Source of the DNA: Macrolepiota albuminosa
Lineage: Eukaryota > Basidiomycota > Agaricomycetes > Agaricales > Agaricaceae
Length of the DNA stretch: 64,000 nucleotides
Reading direction: 5' to 3'
Assembly: GCA_027475525.1 (NCBI GenBank)
Contig: JAMWFC010000094.1
Coordinates: forward strand, 51,619-115,618
Shown piece after piece: positions 11,490-22,609 of this stretch; positions within the stretch are counted from its first letter, which is position 1; every line of letters starts with the position of its first letter. A program made the position numbers and the translations under genes. Under the pieces are notes generated by a model. That model had not been told where the DNA came from. It ran no database searches and saw nothing but the letters and a program-made list of their open reading frames with translations.

Positions 11490-12908
11490 ACGGTCTCTTG
11501 CAGGTACTATACTGCTTCATCAACTAACACTCACCACCGCTCTCCAAATTGATACTATACAAGTAAAAGTGTCCTTCCGGTGAGACGACCATCACGTGTG
11601 GAGTCGTCCTTAGCAGCATCAGCACGAGCAAGCGAAATAAATTAGTCAGCATTTATACAGAGTTCGTTATTACACGCACTGGCTAAGGGCGACAATACAG
11701 CGCGCACCAGGCGCGGGGAGACGAAGGAAGGCAAAATCTTGCAAGGGCTCCCAGACCTCGGTGAGCGTCGTGGGGAGCTACCCGCCCACGGAGTGTGTGA
11801 GTGATTTGGTCACTTGTATGGATTCTCGTCGCAGGCTTGAGCTACAGTGAGATTAGATTAGATTAGATTATGAGGGGAAGGGACGCACAAGACGCTTAGA
11901 GCGGGTTTCTTGTCGATAAATGTGTCGTAGCCTGTGTCTCTGCTGTCGATAGAGTTGGACTCTGTAGGCGGGCTCGCAGGCTGCGACGGAGACTGGGACT
12001 GCCGGCGCTGGGGGCCGAGCTTGAAAATATGTACGGTATCGTGTGCAGAGCTGACAGCGAGGAGTTAAAATTGAGAGAATATATACGTGCTTCCCGTGTG
12101 CCGCGGCGGAACTGGTAGACCTTTTTGGCTGCGGGGACGCTCCAGACGCGGATGACGGTGCCTTTGTCAGAGGCAGTGGCGAGGGTACCGGTGGAGTTGA
12201 AGGAGAGCAGGGAGATGGGGGACTTGTGTGCGCACACGACGTTTGCGACGGTGAGAGAGCGGGTGGAGAAGAGGAGGACGTCGCCGGAGGCCGGCGGGGG
12301 CAGGGAGCGAGGACGGGGAGGGGAGTGGGGCGGGTAGGCGAGGTACGAGTTGTCGGCAGAGGGATAGAGGTGCAGATTGCTGGGAAAGGTCAGCAAGGGC
12401 GAAGAAGGACAAGGTTGTTGGTTGTCTCGATGACATGGAGCAGACGCATGTTGGAGATGTCGTAGATGTAGATCTCGGCAGCAAGGACAATGACGAGGGT
12501 CTTGCGGTTCATCTTGACGGCGAGAATCGACGACGGGAACAGCAACTCGCAGATCATCGATTGGCGCTGTGGCCGTCAGCACGGGCAACTTGGACAGCAG
12601 CGAAGACAAACCTTTGTGTTGACAATCTGAAGCTTACGTGGGCTCGACTCTGGCTGGTCAGCGGCACCCACGAGCGCAAGGAGCGACGTGCAGAAGAGCA
12701 TTTCGACGATACCACGCGCGCCTGTCAGCAGCGCACTCGCGGTCAGCACAGACGCACTCATGGTGTATACGCGCCCAAGTGGGTCGCAGTTTGTGATGCT
12801 GTATCCCGTCCGCGTCCCCACAGAGATGCAGCTGCAGCACCGTCAGCACCGCCCTCCCTGTGCAGCGACCACATACGAGAAATCCTGGTTAAAGTTGGCA
12901 AACAACAT
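11490..12908 (-). pseudogene. atg18: ATG18-like PROPPIN (autophagy), decayed
   Basis: The order of peptides matches fungal Atg18, a seven-bladed WD40 protein that binds PI3P on autophagosome and vacuole membranes. Exons read MLFANFNQDFS (12908-12877), [17 protein letters not shown] (12831-12758), [20 protein letters not shown] (12721-12612) and [20 protein letters not shown] (from 12566). They continue through [25 protein letters not shown] and the PI3P-binding YQFRRGT motif near 12100, with short GT-AG introns. Lesions follow: part of the exon after HVIETT is missing, a small deletion near 12048 shifts the frame before [15 protein letters not shown], Tyr in VGGYLP is a TAG, and a TAG interrupts GEC-LMKQYS near 11525. 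C-terminal blocks VWEPLQDFAFLRLP and VMVVSPEGHFYLYSINLE remain. ATG18 is usually essential, so an intact copy should exist elsewhere. Confidence 0.85.
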
Positions 12909-13014
12909 GAGTCCGTGGGAAGTTGCCCCTGATCAGGATCCCCGACTCTCTTACGTACTTGCTTGTATGGGCCGTTGCTAGCACGGCATGTCCGAGATCT
13001 ATTTGTTGACATTG

Positions 13015-13999
13015 TTTTATACAGGCCCTAGGAAGCTCCCAAGAAACCTTGTCCGCAAAATAACAGATTTGAGGCAAAATTTTGACCAAATGTAAGTCCC
13101 AACTTTGTGGATTTGAGGCCTCTGATCATGCAAACTTTGTCCATAATATTGTGGATTTGAGGCCCTGCTGGATGAAATTTTTGAGATTTTGACAACAAAA
13201 TTCTGAGCATTCAAGGCAATCTGATTTATGTATCAACTTGTTACATGTGTAATAGCACAAAAAATTGCATCATTGCTCCAATAATCCTCACCTCAGTAAT
13301 TTTCAGTATGCCTGATGAGGCAAAAACATGGGAAGCTCTCTTGCATAAGGTGTGAGGAAGGCGGCACATTTGCAATATTGAAATCAAGTCTTGCAGAGTA
13401 TCTCGCCCCCCTCTCTGATGCACTGCCACATCTGAGCCAGAGAAATGTGACTGCTGTCCATCCACTGCTATGTGGATCATACATTATCATGCAGACAGAA
13501 TGGCATACCTATATCAGACAAGTTCTTGACATATATAAAAAGGGTGAGAGTTTGAGGTATGGCTCTGTTGATAGCTCAACAACACTGGAGAGCCTATCCT
13601 GGTTGTCACTTTATGTCTATCTTCCTCTCAGGGTGGTGAGACACAATAATCATCCTCTTACTAATATTTATATGTTTTTTCATAATGCTGGATCCACCAA
13701 TTCTGATGAAGAAAGTGATGAGGGATACAGACATCACCAGGCCTGAGTTCACATGTAGTATCAACAGAAAGAAGTTCCATCTCCATATGCATGCCCACAT
13801 TGACAACATCACACCAGGCCTGAGTTCACATGTAGTATCAACAGAAAGAAGTTCCATCTCCATATGCATGCCCACATTGACAACATCATCTTTAACCTTG
13901 CATGCCCGATTTGAGGCCCCAAAAATTGCAGATTTGAGGCCAAGATATGGGAAATTTCTAAACAAGGTTTCTTGGGAGCTTCTCAGGGCCTTTTTATAC
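13015..13999. mobile_element. hAT-like non-autonomous DNA transposon with 8-bp TSD
   Basis: The unit at 13023-13991 starts AGGCCCTAGGAAGCTCCC and ends with the inverted counterpart AGGCCCTGAGAAGCTCCC. The terminal inverted repeats match at about 28 of 30 positions. The flanks TTTTATAC (13015-13022) and TTTTATAC (13992-13999) are a perfect 8-bp target duplication, as made by hAT, P or Merlin transposases. GATTTGAGGC recurs near both ends at 13066, 13110, 13154, 13908 and 13931, like subterminal transposase sites. The internal frame 13315-13746 has no transposase motif. The unit lies just upstream of the ATG18 relic. Confidence 0.8.
13735..13888. repeat. Exact 77-bp tandem duplication in the hAT-like element
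   Basis: 13735-13811 equals 13812-13888 base for base. The unit has the same length as duplications in unrelated sequence, so it is probably an assembly artefact. The transposon would then be 77 bp shorter. Confidence 0.95.
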
Positions 14000-14029
14000 T
14001 GATATAGTCTACTGCTTATATAAGCATCT

Positions 14030-16156
14030 GCACAGAGGATGCTGCTTACACAATTTAGATAAACAAATAGTCTAATAAATCACATGACAACAAAAATTGA
14101 AGACATTTTTTGCACACTGACATAGACTATTCATATGACAGCAAAAATCGAAGACAATATTCACACACTAACACAGGCTATTGCTTACTAAGTGTCTGGA
14201 CATACTATTGCTTACACAAGCATCTGGCAGTCCAGTGAATCACATGACAGCAAAAATCGAAGACATTTTTTGCACAAGCATTTGGCAGTCCAGTGAATCA
14301 CATGACAGCAAAAATTGAAGACATTTTTCACACACTGACACAGGCTACTGCTTACTAAATGTCCGGACCTACTACTGCTTACTAAGTGTCTGGACCTACT
14401 ATTGCTTATACAAGCATCTGACAGTCCAATGAATCACATGATGGCAAAAATTGAAGACATTTTTCGCACACTAACACAGGCTACTGCTTACTAAATGTCC
14501 AGACCTACTACTGCTTACTAAGTGTCTGGACCTACTATTGCTTACACAAGCATCTGACAGTCCAATGAATCACATGACGGCAAAAGTTGAAGACATTTTT
14601 CGCACACTGACACAGGCTACTGCTTACTAAATGTCTGGACCTACTACTGCTTACTAAGTGTCTGGACCTACTATTGCTGCACACTGACACAGGCTACTGC
14701 TTACTAAATGTCTGGACCTACTACTGCTTACTAAGTGTCTGGACCTACTATTGCTTACACAAGCATCTGACAGTCCAATGAATCACATGACGGCAAAAAT
14801 TGAAGACATTTTTCGCATACTGACACAGGCAAGTGTCTGGACCTACTACTGCTTACTAAGTGTCTGGACCTACTATTGCTTACACAAGCATCTGACAGTC
14901 CAATGAATCACATGACGGCAAAAGTTGAAGACATTTTTCGCACACTGACACAGGCTACTGCTTACTAAATGTCTGGACCTACTACTGCTTACTAAGTGTC
15001 TGGACCTACTATTGCTTATACAAGCATCTGACAGTCCAATGAATCACATGATGGCAAAAATTGAAGACATTTTTCGCATACTAACACAGGCTACTGCTTA
15101 CTAAATGTCCGGACCTACTACTGCTTACTAAGTGTCTGGACCTACTATTGCTTACACAAGCATCTGACAGTCCAATGAATCACATGATGGCAAAAATTGA
15201 AGACATTTTTTGCACACTAACACAGACAAGTGTCTGGACCTACTACTGCTTACACAAGCATCTGGCAGTCCAATAAATCACATGACAGCAAAAATCAAAG
15301 ACGTGTTTCACACAAGCATTTGGCAGTCCAGTAAATTATATGACAGCAAAAATCGAAGACATTTTTCCCACACTGACACAGGCTACTGCTTACTAAGTGT
15401 CTGGACCTACTATTGCTTACACAAGCATCTGGCAGTCCAATGAATCACATGACAACAAAAATTGAAGACATTTTTCGCACACTAATACAGGCTACTGCTT
15501 ACTAAGTGTCTGGATCTACTATTGCTTACACAAGCATTTGGCAGTCCAATAAATCACATGACAGCAAAAATCAAAGACATTTTTCGCACAAGCATCTGGC
15601 AGTCCAGTAAATCACATGACAGCAAAAATTGAAGACATTTTTCATACACTGACACAGGCTACTGCTTACTAAGTGGCAGTCCAATAAATCACATGACAGC
15701 AAAAATCGAAGACATTTTTCGCACAAGCATCTGACAGTCTAATGAATCACATGTCGGCAAAAATTGAAGATATTTTTCACATACTAATACAGGCTGCTGC
15801 TTACACAAGCAATTCAGATAGACAAACAGTCTGATAAATCACATGACAGCAAAAATCGAAGACATTTTTCGCACAAGCATCTGACAGTCTAATGAATCAC
15901 ATGACGGCAAAAATTGAAGATATTTTTCACATACTAATACAGGCTGCTGCTTACACAAGCAATTCAGATAGACAAACAGTCTGATAAATCACATGACAGC
16001 AAAAATCGAAGACATTTTTCCCACACACCTACCTCAGCCTCAGGACAAAAATCAACAACAACAATCAAAATCACATGACGGCAAAAATTGAAGACATTTT
16101 TCCCACACATAGTCTGCTGCACAGAAAAACCTCGATCTATTCTAGATCTCGGAAAG
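14030..16156. repeat. 136-bp minisatellite array
   Basis: The core 'cagtccaatgaatcacatga' recurs at 14422, 14558, 14771, 14896, 15032 and 15168. Steps are 136 bp, apart from 125 bp at a deletion and 213 bp (136 plus the 77-bp duplication). Within each unit a ~27-bp subrepeat 'ctactactgcttactaagtg' occurs two or three times. Right of about 15720 the array changes to a 150-bp period and then ends at the terminus shared with 91-177. No open frame, and the spacing is wrong for CRISPR. Confidence 0.9.
14602..14755. repeat. Exact 77-bp tandem duplication in the minisatellite
   Basis: 14602-14678 equals 14679-14755. It explains the one 213-bp step in an otherwise 136-bp periodic array, because 213 is 136 plus 77. 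This supports an assembly origin rather than array evolution. Confidence 0.9.
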
Positions 16157-16500
16157 TAAGAGAAAGGGTTCTTACAAGCTCGAACATCTCAGTTCCTCAC
16201 AAGTTTATTGCAGATCATGTGATGTTCTAGAATGCTCTAGAAGTTTCTATTAAGTTCCTTATTAGTATTTTTGTCTCACTTACTTTTTTCAAATCATTAT
16301 TTACTCAATCAACGACTTTATCAACAAGACTTTAAAGTTGTCTGTTTTGTTACCAGCAGCTATTTGTCATAATAATAATACTATACCAACAGACATATAG
16401 GAAGTATCAAGTTCATTTTCTATATAAGTCTTCTCTCTCTCTTCCTCCTATGCATATATACAGTTATCCAGTAATATAATATATAGTCTAGCTGTAACCA
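16157..16500 (+). repeat. Family B 5' LTR
   Basis: The sequence from 'gtaagagaaaggg' to 'cagttatccagta' matches 34935-35285 in inverted orientation with about 85-90% identity by eye. It has an AT-rich promoter-like region. The exact LTR end and primer-binding site are unclear; the following 350 bp to the first gag codons are a non-coding leader. Confidence 0.65.
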
Positions 16501-16869
16501 AGTGACCTAGAGCCTGAGCTCTAGGTAACTATACTGATAATTTGTGCTAAACAACCTAGTTGTTGTTCAGCAAATTTGAACTAGACTGCGTAGTAATTAT
16601 TATTGTGATAATCATATCATACACATTACATGATCACTACATATATTTGTTGCAGCTATCTTATCTAAGGTAGCTTTTTGATTTTACACTTCGTAGGACT
16701 AGAATCATATTCCAATCTGGTTCTTTTGTGTGATCTTAAGCTCTTGACTTTGTTTCACTTTTTTGAACCTTTCAGGTTCAATTTCAGTCTATGAAAAATA
16801 CTACGATTCTAGACCTAAGGTCTAGACCATGAAGAAGTTTGAACATCAAACCTAGTTTGACATGTTGAC

Positions 16870-19260
16870 AAAGATGTCAATGCAACAGCAAACAGAGTTT
16901 GAGGTCGAAGGTGAGACCTTCACATAGTCGTTTATGTACCTGATGGCCATGCCAGCAGACCAAGACCAGGCACCGGCCACAGAACCATTAGCAGTGGCAG
17001 CAGTGGAGGGTACTCCACTGCAACCTCAAAGAATGCCAGGTGGCATGCAGTAGACCGAGCAATGGCCAGCTCAAGTGGCCAGTGGTCATGATAATTCCCC
17101 AGCAGGTTGGGACACTCCAGTGTTAGGCAGTAGGGGTGGGCACTCACAGTCGAGGCCTGGAAGATCAGCTATGAGTAGAAATGTCTCAGAAGGTCAAAGA
17201 CCTTCACAATTTACCAGAAGGGCACCTGGGCCAGAGTCGGGCAGCTGGCGCCAATGGCTCAGAAGCAAGCTGGCCCAGAACAGGGGACACCGGGAGTCCA
17301 CTGGGAAGATCAGGAAATGTCAGACGATGAGGAGGGTGGGGACCATGGGTCCACCCTACAAGTGCAGGTGTCATTGATATGGGGCAAGTACCCTGTAATT
17401 ACCAAGGATACAATACAAACAAGGTTAGGATTGTATGTGCTAAAGCATATGTGCATGATACAGGCTAGAAGTGAAAGTGTACCTCCAGAAAACTCGTTAG
17501 AATATATTGATTTTTATGTGCATATCCTGGAGCTTGAAGCTCAGGCATATGTGCAGAGAAAGATGTGTCGAGGCTTACTGGCCTCGACACCAGAGGGAGC
17601 AAACCTCATTCCATCAATTCCCGTGAGGGCAAGATTTTCTCCTCACCTGGAGGAAGCTATGAGTAATATCTATGCTCCCCAGCAACCAGGGGAGTCAGAG
17701 GAACAATTTGCTGCAAGATTCTATGCTGCATGATGGCAGGAAGCATTCCAAGACTGTATGGGGCGACCTCAGTCCACAGAGGAGTCTATGGCTACTAGGC
17801 CAGGAGCAGGATCTGAGGAGCATGAGGTGGAAGATGCTACCTCAGCACAGGTCAAAAGTGAGTCGGACAAGAGGCCATCTCAGAGTCGTGTTCCAATGGT
17901 GGCGTCCTTAGCTGATTGTGTGGCATATCAATGCATGAGGAATCAGGATCTGAACTGCCAAGGCCATACCTTGATAGATGATCAAGGTATAGTGTTTGAA
18001 GGACGGACACCTGTAGACGCTATGTGGGAACAATATCTTAGATGCACAGAGCGTGTGGAGCGAGGGTGGAAAGATCCAGCTCCACACCCAGTCGAACAAG
18101 ACGAAGGAGATGGTGGTAGGCAGTCATCACCGCAATAGACTGGCAGACCTCCAGTGTATGTTGCAGGTCAAAGACCTGTGTGGAACTTTTCCACTATTCC
18201 ACCAGCAGAGGGTAGGAATAAGACATCCGGGTTATCTGAGGTGACCAAGGTGTACAATAGTAATATGCACCAGCGCCTCAGCAGTAGATGTGCCCTTATG
18301 GCTGCTGGAGGGTATCAAGCCGTGCAAGGCAAAATCGAAGCATATCCAACCATATAAAGGAGAGTCCAAGTTCAGTGACTTGGACGATGGATGTATGTAA
18401 TCACTTAGCAGCATGCCAGTATGGAGGGGACTGCTTGGACAGAGAACACATATTTGTCCTGCCAGAATTCTTGGAAGGGCCAGCCAAGAATTGGTTCTGG
18501 CAGCATGTTCTCCACTATAACAGAGCACGGCAGCAGTGGACATTCAAGAATGTAATCCTTGAGCTATATAACTGATTTGTTAGTGCATCGACTATGCAAG
18601 ATGCACGGGAGGCATTTGTAAACGCAGCATTTATGGAGAAGCTTGGAGTTCAAGGTTTCTATGATATCTTGATTGACCATGCTCAAAATATGTCTATATA
18701 TCCAGATAGCTGGGTGATGATAGATATGTTTTTGAGGAGTATTCCAAATGCAATGAGGGAGTCCCTGATCTGTGATGATGAACTATTTCCCAAAGTAAAT
18801 TCTGTGGAGGAATTCATGGCACACACATTGCACTATGAACAGTTGCACAAAGTGGCATGGCACTTTGATCTACATCATGCCAAGATGTGGGCTACACTGT
18901 GTCAGGCTAGATGACTGGAGCCCCGGAAGGTCGGCACCTTTTGGGCGAGATGGAGAGACCTGGCTAACAATCCAGACCCCCAGGTGGTGATACAACCACT
19001 AGCCAGGCAAGTGCCGAGGCTTGGGGCCTCTCATCTGCTGGTGCAGTGTGAGGTAAAGTGCAAGCCAGGGGAGGGAGCAGGTGCAGGCAAGGCACCGGAC
19101 GCCGGCAAATCAGCAGACCACCCCAGAGGGAGGAAGGAAGCCTGAGTTGGGAGGCAACCCTGCCTGGGCAAGGGATGCTAGGTCCTTCCATTGCAGGCAG
19201 ATGGGACATTTTACAAGGGAATGTCCAGTTAAGCTACAGCATCTGCAGGGAGTGAGACTG
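16870..19260 (+). pseudogene. Family B Gag, decayed
   Basis: The frame begins near the MTKMSMQQQTEFE segment and continues through a Gln/Gly/Pro-rich region, a capsid-like helical part (17254-17733: NSLEYIDFYVHILELEAQAY; 18288-18914: ARNWFWQHVLHYN-type and FMEKLGVQGFYDILI), and a single zinc knuckle near 19180-19220. The knuckle reads SFHCRQMGHFTREC; its first Cys is Ser. Several in-frame TAG or TGA codons (for example at about 17051, 17733 and 18138) split the frame. Gag would form the virus-like particle; this copy cannot make a full protein. Confidence 0.7.
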
Positions 19261-19629
19261 TGTGCCTTTGTGCATGCGGTGCAGACTGCTATCCCTGACA
19301 AGGATGAAGTGGACTCAGATAATGAGCCTGACATCAATGATGATGAGGTGGAGCACCTCAATACTAAAGTGATAGAAACGGATAAGATCTCTGGAGAAGA
19401 GGACAAGTCGGACACCAAATATGTTGAGGTAGACATATATGACATCTACGATAATGACTATTATGGCCGAGAGTCTGACACTAGGTTCATTGGAGCTCTG
19501 ACAAATTACCTAGCCAGCAAAATAGACCACCCAATAGGAGTGGCCAATGTGAAGGTGTATAAGGTACACCTTTATAAAATGCTAGAAAAGCTGGCTAGGC
19601 CAGTGCTGAAGAGAGAGGACAAAGAGTGC

Positions 19630-20061
19630 CTAGCATTGTACATGGAAGTTGATGGGCACAAGGCTTGGACCTTGTAGGATTCTGGGAGTACGACGATGGG
19701 CATAACACCTCAGTTTTGTCAGATACATGACATCTACGTGAGTGAGCTGAAGGAGCCATTGCTTCTTCAGCTGGGAACTGTGGGCAGTCATGCTACTGTT
19801 CAGTTTGGAACACAGGTGGCTATAGCCTGTGCAAAGACTAAGAGTCGGGAGTATCTCGATGTGGCGAACTTTGACTGCAATGACATGATTGTCAGGATGC
19901 CATACATGCGTAAGCACAATGTTATTCTAGACTTCGAGAATAATCAGATTGTGGTGGATGGTGAGACCATCCCAGCCATACAAGTGGCTCTGGATAATGG
20001 GGATGGGAGGGCCCATTGCCACAGAGCCATTGAGAAGAGGCTGTTAATACAGCAGAAATGA
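19630..20061 (+). pseudogene. Family B retropepsin-like protease
   Basis: A TAG immediately precedes the catalytic motif DSGSTTMG (about 19678). The fold continues with LQLGTVGSHATVQFG and ends in a hydrophobic VRMPYMRKHNVILDF segment like the flap-to-C-terminal part of gypsy aspartic proteases. The enzyme would cut Gag-Pol. The in-frame stop before DSGS probably arose from a Trp/Gln codon or marks the decayed junction with gag. Confidence 0.7.
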
Positions 20062-20850
20062 CTGGACAGTGAGAAATGATTTCCCACTGTAGAGGAAGAA
20101 GTTGAGTTGGGGCAAGCTTGGGCAAGCTTGCTGAGTGATAGTCCTGCACTTATAGTGCTGGAATAGGAGGTTGAAGAGTATGAGCGCACCCTGAAGAGGG
20201 GGAAGGAGCTTAAAAAGACTGGTACACTCAAAGTACAGGGTAAAGTGGCAACCTACAACAGGAGAGCTGAGGACAGGGAGGCTCAAATGGTGGGTGAATG
20301 CCAACCAACGTCGTCAAAGATCAAGGTTGAGGACCTTGTGATGGATGAAGAGGATAGGGCAGAGACATTGTCATTGCTCATGATGGAGAGATTGATCTGG
20401 GATTGACCTGTACTGCATCTGATGTTTGAATGAGCATTTGACCCCAGAATGCCCCCAGAATGGAATAAACTAGTGTCTTCCATGTATGCATGGAGGGGAT
20501 CATGCTGGAAGGTGAAAGAGGAGCATTTTCAATGGGCAACTGCCAAAGAAGTATCTCAGCTGAGCAAGATAATATTTGATGGAGTATCTATCATTGCGAG
20601 AAGGCAGAAGCAACTGGTTGCATACACTGGATGAGAGTGAACTGAGGATTGTGGCCCTCAGAGAAAAATATGAGCAACCAAGGTCAATTAGAGGAGCAAC
20701 AGTGCACTCCCAGAGACCAAGGGTTGATAAAGAAAAAAGTAAGGCCGTGGAGCTGACTCAGGATGATATTCCTGTTTTGCGGCAGCAGTGGCAGGAGGAA
20801 TTTGCAGATATTCTCAATGGCACCAAGGAGGAATTGCCTCTATAGCAGGA
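20062..20850 (+). other. Decayed protease-RT linker of family B
   Basis: Charged linker frames (20449-20634, 20576-20845) end with DDIPVLRQQWQEEFADILNGT. That segment corresponds to the stretch just before the RT domain. The RT fingers and palm, including the YxDD box, are missing between here and 20890, so a large internal deletion has occurred. Confidence 0.5.
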
Positions 20851-20869
20851 GGTTAACCATGAAATCAAT

Positions 20870-22605
20870 CTGATTGAGGAGAACAAGCATAAACAGCATC
20901 TCAGAGTAATTTTCAAATGTTTGAGGTCGAACTTGCTGTACCTCAAATGGAAGAAATGCGAGCTCTACTCTGAGGCAATCAATTGCCTTGGACACAAGAT
21001 CGATAGTCAAGGCATTCACCCTGACAAAGACAAGGTAGATTGTATACATGAGTAGAGAGTGCCACAAATGTATAATGACATTCAGAGATTTGTAGGTTTG
21101 GTAAACTATATAGGCAACTGTTTGCCCAACATTACTGCATACATGGGGCCATTAATAGTGATCATGCAGAATGGAGCACCATTCATATGGTGGCCCATTC
21201 ACCAGCGATGCTTTGAGATGATAAAACACATCTGTTTGAAGACCCCAGTGATCTGCCCTATTGACCCAAAACAAGCTGAGCCTATATGGCTCATATGTGA
21301 TGCCTCGAAGACTGGTGTTGGTGCCATGTATGGACATGGGCAGACTTGGCAAACATGCTGCCCCACTGGATTCATGTCAAAAAAGTTCACGTCAGCACAG
21401 CAGAATTATGTGGTGCATGAACTGGAAATGTTGGCAATACTTGAGGCACTCCTCAAGTGGGAAGACAAGTTGATGGGATATAAAATCCACATCATCACCG
21501 ATCACAAAGCGGTAAAATTCTTTAAAACTCAGGCATCTCTGTCCCCCAGGCAGCTCTGGTGGATTGACTATATGTCATGGTATCAGTTTGACATAACTTA
21601 TGTCAAGGGTGAGCTCAATAAGGTTGCTGACTGTCTCTTGAGGTATTTTGAGAGTGATAAGGCTACCAAACACCACGATAGCCATGAGTATGTCAATGCA
21701 GATGTACACATTGACCCCCAAGATGATGACCTCCCCTACTATTGATACAGGGAGGTCAAAGAGCATGTGGTAGAGCTCTGGGCAATGCAAGCGCAAGAGC
21801 TATGGTGCAGCCAATGCATAATGGAAAGGCATGAGGCATGAGACTTGGAAGCTGAACAGCTTAAGCTGGCTCAGCAGAGTCTGAGTCCACAGCCAAAAGT
21901 CCTGGAGTGAGAACCAGCAGGGCAAAGGGTTCAGGAAATGACCCTTGCTGAGATGCTGAACATGCATGGAGGCAACGGTGCACCTTTGCCAGCAGTCACC
22001 AATGACTTTAGAGCCAGGGTGAAACAGTTGTACCTGAAGGATCCATTGTGCTCCAAGGTCTTGGAACACCCAGACAATTACCCACGCTTCAAAGTAGATG
22101 CATAAGGACTGCTGTGGATGCGAAATATTTGCAATCATGATGTAGTGTGCCTGCCACAAAATTGCAACCTCATTACTGCCATTCTTATGCAGGCTCATGA
22201 GGTGGTGGGCCATTTTAGAGCCAGCAAGACATTGGAATACCTGAGGCAGTGGTACTGGTGGCCTCAGATATACACAGAAGTTACCAAGTTTTGCCAGACA
22301 TGTGTAGCATGTCAGAGGGCAAAGACTAGTAATCAGAAGCCACCGGGGAGGCTGCACTCCCTGCCAATCCCAGTTAAGCCATGGGACTCCATTGGAATAG
22401 ACTTTGTAGGACCGTTCCCTAAGGCCAAAGGATCAAATTACCTTTGGGTGATAATTTGTTGCATGACCAGCATGGTGCACTTGATTCCGGTGCACACTAC
22501 AATGAAAGCTTCTGAGCTTTCCTGGATTTACCTCAGGGATATTGTGAGGCTTCATAGCCTCTCAAGCTTGATCATGAGTGACAGGGACTTGAAGTTCACG
22601 TCACT
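20870..22605 (+). pseudogene. Family B RT thumb, RNase H and integrase, decayed
   Basis: The RT is represented only by its thumb (LYLKWKKCELYSEAINCLGH, about 20935-21000). RNase H follows: LICDASKTGVGA (Asp), HELEMLAILEALLKWE (Glu), ITDHKAVKF (Asp), 21059-21745. The integrase has the HHCC zinc domain (AHEVVGHFRA...CQTCVACQRAK, 22195-22330), then core Asp in GIDFVGPFP and MSDRDLKF near 22580. The third acidic residue and C-terminal domain are lost at the junction with family A at about 22605. Stops in the RT-RNase H linker confirm inactivity. Confidence 0.8.
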
Positions 22606-22609
22606 ATAG

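Larger units (their letters stand above)
16157..22605 (+). mobile_element. Gypsy element, family B, 3'-truncated
   Basis: The order is LTR, gag, protease, RT remnant, RNase H and integrase on the plus strand, as in Ty3/gypsy. It starts directly against the minisatellite array and stops inside the integrase core at about 22605, where family A sequence begins. Many CAG and CGA codons have become TAG and TGA, so it is inactive. Confidence 0.85.

Noticed and set aside
11850..11872. (GATTA)n run as a telomere-like repeat
   Set aside because: Only about four units and not the fungal TTAGGG repeat.
14030..16156. Regularly spaced repeats as a possible CRISPR array
   Set aside because: The whole 136-bp unit is repeated, not short repeats with unique spacers, and the genome is fungal.
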